Source: Tissierellia bacterium
GTDB lineage: Bacteria; Bacillota; Clostridia; Tissierellales; Peptoniphilaceae
Direction: 5' to 3'
Assembly: GCA_030537765.1 (NCBI GenBank)
Contig: JAUNVH010000017.1
Span: 1 to 36,746 of the forward strand
Length of the DNA: 36,746 bases
The notes under the pieces: model-generated
Seen by the model: the letters and a program-made list of their open reading frames with translations, nothing else
Told to the model about the DNA's origin: nothing
The model's database searches: none
In this document: positions 25,427 to 33,742 of the stretch, piece by piece
How positions within the stretch are numbered: the first letter of the stretch is position 1
Layout of the letters: every line of letters starts with the position of its first letter
Position numbers and translations under genes: made by a program

Positions 25427-26188
25427 ATGATTGTAATAATAATTTTAATTTCTATAATTTATCTATATTATCAAAGCGCAATACCAAAGCTCAATCGTAT
25501 TGAGATAAAGCTAAATGGTGAAGGCTTAAATCTATTGCAAATATCAGATTTTCATTCTAATAAAAAAGCTTTGAAACATTCGAAAGAGCTTTTATTAAAT
25601 GCAAAAAGATTAGAACTCGATATAATAGTATTTACTGGCGATTTAATTTCAAGAACTGATAGAGATTTCACTACTGTAGAAAAACTTTTATCTGATTTGA
25701 AAAACTTAAATATACCAATGGTATTTGTCAGCGGTAATCACGAAATAGAAAACTTGGCATATAAAAAATTTATGAAACTATTATCAAATTATTCAGTAAA
25801 AATATTAGACGATTGCATGATAAAGATTAAAGATTATAATTTGATAGGATTAAGTCCCAAAAATAGATTTCATAGACTTAATGAAATCGAATTCGATAGA
25901 GATTCTAAAAATATTATATTGTCTCATATCCCCACCAATGTAGATTTAAATAATTTAGAAGGCGAGAGCATAATATTGGCAGGTCATACGCATGGTGGGC
26001 AAATAAGACTGCCTATAATAGGACAAATCTTTACACCTGAACAGCCACTATTTGGAGGATATGACAAAGGCTTGACTAATCTTACTAAAAGTATTAAACT
26101 TTATATCGACAGTGGATTGGGAAATAGCAAATTACCAATAAGAATTTGTAATCGAATTCAGTATACATTTATAAAAATAGACGGCTAA
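25427..26188 (+). CDS. Membrane-anchored metallophosphoesterase (YkuE-like)
   Basis: 253 residues. An N-terminal hydrophobic segment (residues 1-16, [16 protein letters not shown]) probably anchors it, with the catalytic domain outside the cell or at the membrane face. The calcineurin-like motifs are complete: DFHS (D41, H43), FTGDLIS (D72), GNHE (N104, H105), LSHIP and AGHTHGGQ, which bind two metals. Relatives such as YkuE and LpxH-like enzymes cleave phosphodiesters or pyrophosphates in envelope lipids; the substrate here is unknown. GGAG precedes the ATG. No promoter fits between the tRNA terminator and this start, and the stop lies 1 nt before tRNA-Arg. Confidence 0.9.
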   Translation: MIVIIILISIIYLYYQSAIPKLNRIEIKLNGEGLNLLQISDFHSNKKALKHSKELLLNAKRLELDIIVFTGDLISRTDRDFTTVEKLLSDLKNLNIPMVFVSGNHEIENLAYKKFMKLLSNYSVKILDDCMIKIKDYNLIGLSPKNRFHRLNEIEFDRDSKNIILSHIPTNVDLNNLEGESIILAGHTHGGQIRLPIIGQIFTPEQPLFGGYDKGLTNLTKSIKLYIDSGLGNSKLPIRICNRIQYTFIKIDG

Positions 26189-26189
26189 T

Positions 26190-26266
26190 GCACCCGTAGC
26201 TCAGCTGGATAGAGTAACCGGCTTCGAACCGGTCGGTCGGGGGTTCGAATCCCTCCGGGTGTGCCA
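26190..26266 (+). tRNA. tRNA-Arg (anticodon TCG)
   Basis: The acceptor stem GCACCCG pairs with CGGGTGT (a G-T pair at the first position). The D arm is AGCTCAGCTGGATAGAGT, the anticodon arm ACCGG-CTTCGAA-CCGGT gives TCG, and the T arm has GTTCGAATC. CCA is encoded at 26264-26266. It lies 1 nt after the phosphoesterase stop, so it is probably cut from that transcript. Confidence 0.96.
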
Positions 26267-26275
26267 GCTAAAGTC

Positions 26276-26321
26276 ATTCCCCAAAAGTTAGATTAATGTT
26301 CTAGTTTTTGGGGAATTTTTA
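26276..26321 (+). terminator. Strong terminator after tRNA-Arg(TCG)
   Basis: A stem of about 17 bp with two G-T pairs, ATTCCCCAAAAGTTAGA opposite TCTAGTTTTTGGGGAAT, is followed by a T run. Confidence 0.93.
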
Positions 26322-26333
26322 TTTTAAAAAATA

Positions 26334-26381
26334 TTGTTATATCATAAAAGTTTATAATATAATATTGATAACATATATCAA
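26334..26381 (+). promoter_or_regulatory. Promoter and possible operator of the methyltransferase gene
   Basis: TTGTTA (26334-26339), an 18-nt spacer and TATAAT (26358-26363). Directly downstream, over the likely transcription start, is the inverted repeat TTGATA-N5-TATCAA (26365-26381), placed where a repressor could block the polymerase. The promoter is moderately supported; the operator is a guess. Confidence 0.5.
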
Positions 26382-26402
26382 CTATAAAGAATGGAGTTAA
26401 AT

Positions 26403-27206
26403 ATGAAAAAGAACACTGTGCAAGAAACACTTCTATTTCCGCTAGTAGGTAGAGCCAAATGCTATATAGATTGGCCAAAAGTGTTTGAAGATAAAGAATC
26501 TTTAGAGATATTGAATCAAATTGGAATAAACCCAGAAGATAGGGAACTTAGCAAAATCGGAAACTTACTTTATGGAATCAGGCATCATATAAATGTTAAA
26601 CTTGCAAAAGATTTTATAATGGAGCATCCAAAAGCCCATGTAGTCAATTTGGGGTGTGGTTTAGATAGCATATTTAAAAAAATCGATAATGGAAAAATTA
26701 AATATTATAATCTAGATTTTCCTGATGTTATAGAACTTAGAAATAATTACTTTCCAATAACTAATAGAGAATATAATTTAGCATATTCAATGTTAGATTA
26801 TAAATGGATGGATGAAATTAATTATAAAATAGAAGATGGAATTATATTTCTTTGTGCCGGCGTATTATATTATCTAAAAGTCAATGAGGTTAAAGATATG
26901 ATTAAAGCTATGAGTGAAAGATTTCCAAAAGGCAGATTAACTTTCGATAATGAACCTCCAAAGATGATAGAAAAAAGTAATAAAGCGATTAAAAAATCTG
27001 GCATAGAACAAGCGACTTTGCATTTTAAAATAAAAAATCCTTATGATATAAAGAATTGGAGCGACTATATAGAAAATGTCATGATATTGGAAGATTTTTC
27101 TAAAGATTTGCCAAACAAAAAGTATCTTTCCCTTTGGGCAAAAGTATTACTAAAAATTATAAACAAAAAGAAATATGTATATCAGATGATTATCGATTTT
27201 AAATAA
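26403..27206 (+). CDS. Class I SAM-dependent methyltransferase, leucine carboxyl methyltransferase (LCM/PPM1) family
   Basis: 267 residues. The SAM-binding motif VVNLGCGLDSIF (80-91) and the family pattern YYNLDFPDVIELRNNYF resemble the LCM group, which includes polyketide O-methyltransferases. FLCAGVLYYL follows, as in that group. The natural substrate is unknown; bacterial members often methylate small acids or metabolites. I take ATG 26403 as the start because GGAG at 26393-26396 is 6 nt upstream and overlaps an earlier in-frame ATG at 26391. The gene stands alone, with its own promoter and with terminators on both sides, directly after a tRNA gene, which makes it the most accessory-looking gene of the window. 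Confidence 0.82.
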   Translation: MKKNTVQETLLFPLVGRAKCYIDWPKVFEDKESLEILNQIGINPEDRELSKIGNLLYGIRHHINVKLAKDFIMEHPKAHVVNLGCGLDSIFKKIDNGKIKYYNLDFPDVIELRNNYFPITNREYNLAYSMLDYKWMDEINYKIEDGIIFLCAGVLYYLKVNEVKDMIKAMSERFPKGRLTFDNEPPKMIEKSNKAIKKSGIEQATLHFKIKNPYDIKNWSDYIENVMILEDFSKDLPNKKYLSLWAKVLLKIINKKKYVYQMIIDFK

Positions 27207-27212
27207 ATTATC

Positions 27213-27233
27213 AAGGGGCTTAGGCCTCTTTTA
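27213..27233 (+). terminator. Terminator after the methyltransferase gene
   Basis: The 7-bp stem AAGGGGC / GCCTCTT (one G-T pair) with a 4-nt loop TTAG, then TTT, starting 7 nt after the stop codon. The T run is short. Confidence 0.7.
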
Positions 27234-27320
27234 TATTTTAGATACATAAATTCAATAAAATTAACATCTCCATAGACTTTTGTAGTATAATAATATAATA
27301 CCCGAATTAGGAGTGGTTTT

Positions 27321-29084
27321 TTGGAAAAGTGGTTTATTAGATCCGGCAATACCAATCTGGTAGACGTTGGAAAAACAGAAGAAGAAAAAATTTTATATAG
27401 AATCATTGCAAATAGAGGCATAGAAGATGAAAAAGAATTAGAAAAGTTTTTGAATCCGTCTTTAAAATATTTAAACGATCCACAGTCTTTAAAAGATATT
27501 GAAATAGCGACTGATATACTATTAGATGCGATTGAAAGTTCACAAAAGATTAGAATCGTTGGAGATTATGATGTTGATGGTGTAATGAGCACATATATCC
27601 TATATACATTTATAAAACGCATTGGAGGAAATGTAGATTATTATATTCCTCACAGGATGCACGATGGATATGGCATCAATGAAGATATTGCCAAAAAAGC
27701 TATTGAAGATAATATATCTTTAATTATTACTTGTGATAATGGCATTGCAGCATTCGATGCAATTAAAAAATTAAAGGATAATGATTTATCGGTCATTATA
27801 ACAGATCACCATAATGTGCTACAAGATGAAAATGGCCTAGATATTATTCCAAATGCAGATGCAATAATAAATCCCAAACAAAGAGAATGCAAATATCCAT
27901 ATAAAAATTTATGCGGAGCAGCCGTGGCATATAAATTTATAGATTTTGTGGCGATACAATTGGGAATAGACTCGGATGAAATTATAAGGGATTATCTAGA
28001 ATTTGCTGCATTAGCAACGATTTGTGATGTCATGCCGATTACAGATGAAAATCGTGTAATTGTAAAAAATGGCCTTGAACTTTTAAACTCAACGGTAAAT
28101 ATTGGGATGAAAGCTTTGATTAAGGCTTCTGGCATTGAAGATCAAAAAATTGAAATATACCATGCCGGATTCGTATTAGGGCCAACGATAAATTCAACAG
28201 GCCGAGTAGATTATGCAAAAATGGCACTTGAATTGCTGCTTACTAAAGATTCCAAAAAAGCTCTCGAGATTGCAAGTAAAATGAGAGAGCTAAATTCAAA
28301 ACGCATGAAGATTACAGAATATGGAAAGGAAATAGCCGATCAATATATTTTAGAAAATAATTTATTAAAAGACGATATAATTATAATATCGCATCGAGAA
28401 ATTAATGATTCAGTTGCAGGCATTATTGCAGGTAGAATTAAAGAAGATTTATATAGGCCGACCATAGTCCTGTCTGAAAAAGACAGAATCTCCAAAGGTT
28501 CTGCTCGTTCAATTGATGAATATAATATGTATGACGAACTAAATAAAGTTTCAGATCTACTATTAAAATTTGGAGGTCATAAATCTGCAGCAGGACTTTC
28601 AATTAATACTGAAGATGTAGAAAAGTTGAGAACAAAATTAAATCAAAATTCAAAACTTACTAAGGATGATTTGCAAAAAAAAGTCTATATTGAATTGGGA
28701 CTACCCTTAAACTATATAACATTAGATTTAGCTGACAAACTCTCGCAAATGCAGCCCCATGGCTTGGGCAATCCAAAGCCTATATTTGGCTCTAAAAATA
28801 TATTGATAAAGACTATAAATGTATTTGGTGAAAAGAGAAATGTGATAGCTTTAGATCTTTTTGGAAATGGCACAAATATTAGGGGTATTATGTTTGAAGA
28901 CGAAAAAGAGTTTATAAAACGTTTAGAAAAATACATGAATCCGTCGGAAGTTTCAGAGTTTATGAAAGGTCAGACAAACGGCTTTAATTGTGATATAATA
29001 TACACTATTAATATAAATGAATTTAGAGGTAAACGTACTGCTCAAGCAAATATTAGCGGTATTAGAATAAATAGAAATAATTAA
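27321..29084 (+). CDS. recJ: Single-stranded-DNA-specific exonuclease RecJ
   Basis: 587 residues. The DHH domain carries VGDYDVDGVMS (D82, D84, D86), TCDNGI (D139) and ITDHHN (D162-H164). The DHHA1 domain has SVAGIIAGRIKEDLYRP and the glycine motif GGHKSAAGLSI, and an OB-fold region follows (about 460-587). RecJ degrades single-stranded DNA 5' to 3' in recombination and repair. It is the core form, near E. coli length, without the extra C-terminal domain of Bacillus RecJ. The start is TTG 27321 with AGGAG 7 nt upstream. TATAAT repeats at 27286 and 27294 may be its -10, but I find no clear -35. Confidence 0.93.
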   Translation: MEKWFIRSGNTNLVDVGKTEEEKILYRIIANRGIEDEKELEKFLNPSLKYLNDPQSLKDIEIATDILLDAIESSQKIRIVGDYDVDGVMSTYILYTFIKRIGGNVDYYIPHRMHDGYGINEDIAKKAIEDNISLIITCDNGIAAFDAIKKLKDNDLSVIITDHHNVLQDENGLDIIPNADAIINPKQRECKYPYKNLCGAAVAYKFIDFVAIQLGIDSDEIIRDYLEFAALATICDVMPITDENRVIVKNGLELLNSTVNIGMKALIKASGIEDQKIEIYHAGFVLGPTINSTGRVDYAKMALELLLTKDSKKALEIASKMRELNSKRMKITEYGKEIADQYILENNLLKDDIIIISHREINDSVAGIIAGRIKEDLYRPTIVLSEKDRISKGSARSIDEYNMYDELNKVSDLLLKFGGHKSAAGLSINTEDVEKLRTKLNQNSKLTKDDLQKKVYIELGLPLNYITLDLADKLSQMQPHGLGNPKPIFGSKNILIKTINVFGEKRNVIALDLFGNGTNIRGIMFEDEKEFIKRLEKYMNPSEVSEFMKGQTNGFNCDIIYTININEFRGKRTAQANISGIRINRNN

Positions 29085-29111
29085 GACATTTTATTAAGAT
29101 AGGGGTACATT

Positions 29112-31271
29112 ATGAATTATGATAGTATGTTAAAGGAATTAATAACTCGAATAAAAAGCTACAGCCCTAGTGCAGATATAGAAAATCTCACTAAGGCGTT
29201 TTGGTATGCCAAAAATGCTCATGAAGGACAGCTTAGAAATTCGGGCGAAGATTATATCATTCATCCAATAAATGTATCTTATATATTGACAGAACTCAAT
29301 ATGGACGTGCCGACTATAATTGCTGGATTGTTACACGATGTAGAAGAAGATACAGATGCTACTTATGAAGATATTGAAAATGAATTTGGCACTCAAATAG
29401 CCGATCTAGTAGAAGGTGTAACAAAACTTAAAAAGATTCATTATAGATCTAAGCAAGAAAATCAAGCTGAAAACTTGAGAAAAATGGTCTTAGCAATGGC
29501 AAAAGACATTAGGGTCATTATTGTTAAGTTAGCAGATAGACTTCACAATATGCGCACATTGGAATATATGACACCTCAAAAGAAAAAAGAAAAGGCCTTA
29601 GAAACTATAGAAATCTATGCGCCACTTGCCCATAGATTAGGTATTCAAAAAATAAAATCTGAACTAGAAGATTTGTCGCTTAGATATTTAGAACCGCAGA
29701 TCTATTATGATTTGGCAGATAAAGTCAACAAAAAGAGAATCGAAAGAGAAAAGTTAATTGACAATATAATAAATATCTTAAAAGAAAATTTAGAAAAATT
29801 AAAAATTGAAAGTGAAATTAACGGTAGACCAAAAAATTTATATAGCATTTATAAAAAAATGTATAATCAAGGAAAGGCCTTTGATGAGATTTATGATTTG
29901 TCTGCAATAAGAGTTATTGTTGATGATATTAGCGATTGCTATGCTATTTTGGGCGTAGTCCATACACTATGGAAGCCAATACCTGGTAGATTTAAAGATT
30001 ATATTGCAATGCCCAAACCTAATATGTATCAATCATTACACACAACCGTTATTGATTCTAAAGGTGATATATTTGAAGTGCAAATTAGAACTAAGGAGAT
30101 GCATAAGACAGCGGAATATGGAATTGCAGCGCATTGGAAATATAAAGAAGGCATTTCAAAAAATAGTCAATTAGACAATAATCTCACATGGCTTCGTCAA
30201 CTTCTTGATTGGCAAAAAGATTTGAACAATCCAGAAGATTTTCTAGAAACTTTAAAAATAGATTTTTTCACAGACGAAGTTTATACTTTTACTCCAAGAG
30301 GAGATGTTATAAATTTGCCTGAGGGCTCAACACCAATCGACTTTGCTTATAGAGTCCACTCGGCAGTGGGGAATGCCTGCGTGGGTGCAAAGATAAATGG
30401 CAGAATCGTTCCATTAAATTATCAATTAAAAAATGGAAATATAGTAGAGATTATAACAAATCCCAATTCTGCTCCAAGCCTCGACTGGCTAAAGATAGTT
30501 AAATCGCCCCAAGCGAAAAATAAAATAAGACAGTATTTCAAAGTTAAGGATAAAGATAAGAATATTGAACTTGGAAAGACTATCTTAGATAGAGAAATAA
30601 AGAGAGTGGGTTTAAAACCTTCAGAAGTTTTAAAAGAAAAATGGCTAAGACCAATTGCTAAAAGGCATAGAAATAATTCAATTGACGATCTATATGCAGC
30701 AGTTGGCTATGGTTCATTGACATCGAATCAGATAGTTCAAAGACTTGTAGAACAGTATAATAAAGAAAATAAAGCAAAAGAAGAAACTAGTAATATAAAA
30801 ATTGTTTCTGGTAGAAAAAGAAGAGATGACCATGGCATAACTGTCAAAGGTGCTGACAATTTGAAAGTCAGATTTGCAGGTTGTTGTAATCCAGTGCCTG
30901 GAGACAATATAATAGGCTATATCACAATGGGCAGAGGCATATCTGTTCACAGAGTAGATTGTCCAAATATAGTAAATGAACAAGACAAATCGCGTTTTAT
31001 TGAAGTACATTGGGATATAGAAAATGATAGCTCATATACTGCAGAAATTGCTATACGTTCAATCGATCGCGGAGGCCTGCTTTCAGATGTGACGAATAGA
31101 ATTAATGACTCAGGTGTGAAACTGTCGGCGTTAAATGCAAGAACAAATAAAGATAAATTGGCAATAATAAATATAGTTTTAGAAATACATGATGTCAAAG
31201 AATTAGATAGACTTATGGAGCGCATTAGAAAAGTTAAAGGCGTAATAAATGTAAATAGAGTCACTTCATAG
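29112..31271 (+). CDS. relA: Bifunctional (p)ppGpp synthetase/hydrolase, RelA/SpoT family
   Basis: 719 residues, typical of Firmicute Rel. The hydrolase HD domain has H51, AGLLHDVEEDT (H75, D76) and KLADRLHNMRTLEYM. The synthetase domain has GRPKNLYSIYKKM and DLSAIRVIV with YQSLHTTVI. TGS (about 385-450; VYTFTPRGDVINLPEGSTPIDFAYRVHS-like, residues not all quoted) is followed by the helical and zinc-finger region with FAGCCNPVPGD, and a C-terminal ACT domain. Both halves appear intact, so it should make and degrade the alarmone in amino-acid starvation. AGGGG lies before ATG 29112. dtd follows by 8 nt, an order (relA-dtd) common in Firmicutes. Confidence 0.95.
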   Translation: MNYDSMLKELITRIKSYSPSADIENLTKAFWYAKNAHEGQLRNSGEDYIIHPINVSYILTELNMDVPTIIAGLLHDVEEDTDATYEDIENEFGTQIADLVEGVTKLKKIHYRSKQENQAENLRKMVLAMAKDIRVIIVKLADRLHNMRTLEYMTPQKKKEKALETIEIYAPLAHRLGIQKIKSELEDLSLRYLEPQIYYDLADKVNKKRIEREKLIDNIINILKENLEKLKIESEINGRPKNLYSIYKKMYNQGKAFDEIYDLSAIRVIVDDISDCYAILGVVHTLWKPIPGRFKDYIAMPKPNMYQSLHTTVIDSKGDIFEVQIRTKEMHKTAEYGIAAHWKYKEGISKNSQLDNNLTWLRQLLDWQKDLNNPEDFLETLKIDFFTDEVYTFTPRGDVINLPEGSTPIDFAYRVHSAVGNACVGAKINGRIVPLNYQLKNGNIVEIITNPNSAPSLDWLKIVKSPQAKNKIRQYFKVKDKDKNIELGKTILDREIKRVGLKPSEVLKEKWLRPIAKRHRNNSIDDLYAAVGYGSLTSNQIVQRLVEQYNKENKAKEETSNIKIVSGRKRRDDHGITVKGADNLKVRFAGCCNPVPGDNIIGYITMGRGISVHRVDCPNIVNEQDKSRFIEVHWDIENDSSYTAEIAIRSIDRGGLLSDVTNRINDSGVKLSALNARTNKDKLAIINIVLEIHDVKELDRLMERIRKVKGVINVNRVTS

Positions 31272-31279
31272 GAGGAAAA

Positions 31280-31729
31280 ATGCGAGCAGTTATACAAAGA
31301 GTAAAAGGTGCAAAAGTTAAAGTCGAAAACGAAACGATTAATGAAATAGATAAAGGATTCTTGGTGCTACTAGGTGTAGAAGAAGATGATACAGATAAAG
31401 ATTTAGAATATATTTGCAATAAAACAATTGGATTAAGAATATTCGAAGACGAAAACAAAAATATGAATTTATCACTAGCAGATGTTGGTGGAGAAATTCT
31501 TGCTATATCACAATTTACTCTATATGGAGATGCTAGAAAAGGACGTAGACCTTCTTTTATTAAGGCTGCAAGGCCCGAAAAAGCAAATCCTTTATATGAA
31601 AAATTTTTAGAAAAATGTAATAATAAAGGCATAAAAACATATGGCGGTGTTTTTGGAGCCCATATGGAAATTGAGCTTATTAACGACGGACCTGTCACAA
31701 TAATACTTGACAGCTCCAAAATATTATAA
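31280..31729 (+). CDS. dtd: D-aminoacyl-tRNA deacylase
   Basis: 149 residues, full length. It begins MRAVIQRVKGAKVKVE, with SQFTLYGDARKGRRPSF (catalytic-region motif) and the cross-subunit motif in GVFGAHMEIELINDGPVT. It removes D-amino acids, and also glycine mischarged on tRNA-Ala, which makes it a partner of AlaRS proofreading. AGGAGG precedes the ATG; it sits between relA and the MBL gene in one operon. Confidence 0.95.
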   Translation: MRAVIQRVKGAKVKVENETINEIDKGFLVLLGVEEDDTDKDLEYICNKTIGLRIFEDENKNMNLSLADVGGEILAISQFTLYGDARKGRRPSFIKAARPEKANPLYEKFLEKCNNKGIKTYGGVFGAHMEIELINDGPVTIILDSSKIL

Positions 31730-31737
31730 GGAGTATT

Positions 31738-32361
31738 ATGGAAATTATAACTATGTCTTTAGGGTCTATGGGGGTAAATACTTATCTTATTATAGATGAA
31801 GATACTAAAGAAACTGCTGTAGTAGACCCTGGAGCAGGCGCAGATTTAATTGAGAAAGAATTGAATAAAAGAAATTGCAATTTAAAATATATACTATTGA
31901 CACATGCGCATGCAGATCATATTGGCGCGGTATCGTATTTAAAAGAAAAGTATCCAGAAGCTGATATTGCGGTTCACGAAGCCGATGTAGATATTTTAAA
32001 AACACCGCATAAAAATTATAGTAATGCAATTTTAAATAGAGCAGTATCAATCGATGCAGATCTAATTTTGAAGGCGGATTCTAAAATATTGATAGGCAAA
32101 AACGAATTTACTATAATATCAACACCTGGGCATACGCCTGGAAGCATTTGTTATTATATACCAAATGTTTTAATCTCAGGAGATACTTTATTTAAAGGCA
32201 GCGTAGGAAGATGGGATTTGTTTGGCGGAGATCTTTCTAGTCTTAGAGAATCTGTTAAGAAATTACTAAGACTACCTGAAGATACAAAAGTTTTACCTGG
32301 ACATGGACCTGCCAGTACAATAGCATTTGAAAAACAAAATAATATGTTTTCGGAGATTTAA
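31738..32361 (+). CDS. MBL-fold metallohydrolase, glyoxalase II-like (YqgX type)
   Basis: 207 residues. The zinc motif THAHADHIG (H56, H58, D60, H61), TPGHTPGSICYY, SGDTLFKGSVGRWD and the final LPGHGPAST are complete. Small family members hydrolyse thioesters such as S-lactoylglutathione or bacillithiol analogues, but many have unknown substrates, and an anaerobe may use another thiol. AAGGAG precedes the ATG. hemZ starts 1 nt after its stop. Confidence 0.9.
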   Translation: MEIITMSLGSMGVNTYLIIDEDTKETAVVDPGAGADLIEKELNKRNCNLKYILLTHAHADHIGAVSYLKEKYPEADIAVHEADVDILKTPHKNYSNAILNRAVSIDADLILKADSKILIGKNEFTIISTPGHTPGSICYYIPNVLISGDTLFKGSVGRWDLFGGDLSSLRESVKKLLRLPEDTKVLPGHGPASTIAFEKQNNMFSEI

Positions 32362-32362
32362 T

Positions 32363-33742
32363 ATGATTTCTGTAAACACTTTGGGCTTTGACAATCATAA
32401 AGACTATTATGAATTGGTAAGAGCCTTTTTTTCAGACTATGAACTAGAAGGCGTTTTAAAAGCAGAATTTAGATACTATAATAATAAATTTGTCACTAAT
32501 ATATTGCTAGATGATAGATTATATGAACACAGTCAAAATACGGGCAAATATTTTGAAAAGATGAGTAAAAATTTCTTTAAAAGAGAGATTTATGAAGCCA
32601 TAAAATATATTTTCAATAAAAGCCTTCCTTGGGGCTCTTTAACGGGCATCAGACCAGTTAAACTTGTGCGAGAAATTATGGAAGCAAAAAAAGGATCGGC
32701 TTATGAAATATTATTAAAAGAATACAATATTTCAAAAGAAAAAATTGAATTATCTAAAAGTATTTCTGATTTGCAGTATAAAATTTTAAACTCATTACCG
32801 AGTTCTTATAGTATATATATAAATATTCCGTTTTGCCCAAGCATTTGTAAATACTGTTCATTTCCAACTTATAAATATTCAGAAAGTATGGCTGAACTTT
32901 ATATAAAAAATCTGATAAAAGAGATCAAAACTTTTGAAAACCTTAGAGAAGAAAAGCCGAATTCAATTTATATTGGAGGAGGAACACCTACAGCTTTATC
33001 ATATACTTTATTAGATGGCTTGTTAGAAAATATTATCAAAATTTATGGTAATGATTTTGAATTCACAGTCGAAGCTGGAAGGGCAGATACAATAGATAGA
33101 AACAAACTTAAGATATTAAAAGAGTATGGAGTAAACAGAATATCTATAAATCCTCAAACTTTCAATCGTGATAGCTTAATAGCCATTGGGAGAGAGCAAG
33201 AGGATGAAGCTATTTACGATGCATTTTATTTGGCTAAAACGATTGGCTTCAATTCAATAAATGCTGATTTGATTAGCGGTTTGCCAAAAGATAATTACGA
33301 GAGTTTTTCGAATACGTTATTAAATACTGTAAAGCTCGAACCTGATAATATTACAATTCATGCACTGTCTGTAAAAAATGGTTCGCAGATATATAATATT
33401 GGTGGATACAAAAATCCTGAATATGAGAAAATGGATAAGCTCTCGAGAGAATTTATGAGAAAAAACAATTATTTTCCCTATTATCTTTACAGACAAAAGC
33501 GTATAAGCGGAGCATCAGAAAATATTGGTTACTCAATTGTAGGAAAAGAATGCATCTACAATATAGTGATGATGGAAGATACTGATGATATAATTGCTTT
33601 TGGTCTTGGGGGAGTAAGCAAGAGGATTTTTGATGATGGAAGAATAATTCGTCAGCCAAATTTTAGAGGCTTAAGAGAATATAATGAGCGTTTTGACGAA
33701 ATTATTTCTAAGAAAAGAATACTTTTTGATTTGGAGGATTAG
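32363..33742 (+). CDS. hemZ: Coproporphyrinogen dehydrogenase-like radical SAM protein HemZ
   Basis: 459 residues. An N-terminal domain (about 1-150) that includes LPWGSLTGIRPVKL is typical for HemZ and absent from HemN/HemW. The radical SAM core follows with IPFCPSICKYCSFPTY, whose C158, C162 and C165 hold the 4Fe-4S cluster, then YIGGGTPTAL and NRISINPQTF. HemZ was described in Bacillus as an oxygen-independent coproporphyrinogen oxidase, but many organisms without haem synthesis carry it, so its reaction here is uncertain. The start is ATG 32363 with GGAG 7 nt upstream; an earlier in-frame ATG at 32327 lies inside the MBL gene. Confidence 0.88.
   Translation: MISVNTLGFDNHKDYYELVRAFFSDYELEGVLKAEFRYYNNKFVTNILLDDRLYEHSQNTGKYFEKMSKNFFKREIYEAIKYIFNKSLPWGSLTGIRPVKLVREIMEAKKGSAYEILLKEYNISKEKIELSKSISDLQYKILNSLPSSYSIYINIPFCPSICKYCSFPTYKYSESMAELYIKNLIKEIKTFENLREEKPNSIYIGGGTPTALSYTLLDGLLENIIKIYGNDFEFTVEAGRADTIDRNKLKILKEYGVNRISINPQTFNRDSLIAIGREQEDEAIYDAFYLAKTIGFNSINADLISGLPKDNYESFSNTLLNTVKLEPDNITIHALSVKNGSQIYNIGGYKNPEYEKMDKLSREFMRKNNYFPYYLYRQKRISGASENIGYSIVGKECIYNIVMMEDTDDIIAFGLGGVSKRIFDDGRIIRQPNFRGLREYNERFDEIISKKRILFDLED

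Noticed and set aside
31261..31719. Open reading frame of 152 codons on the minus strand across dtd
   Set aside because: dtd is complete and highly conserved on the plus strand. The antisense frame is serine-rich and shows no known motif.
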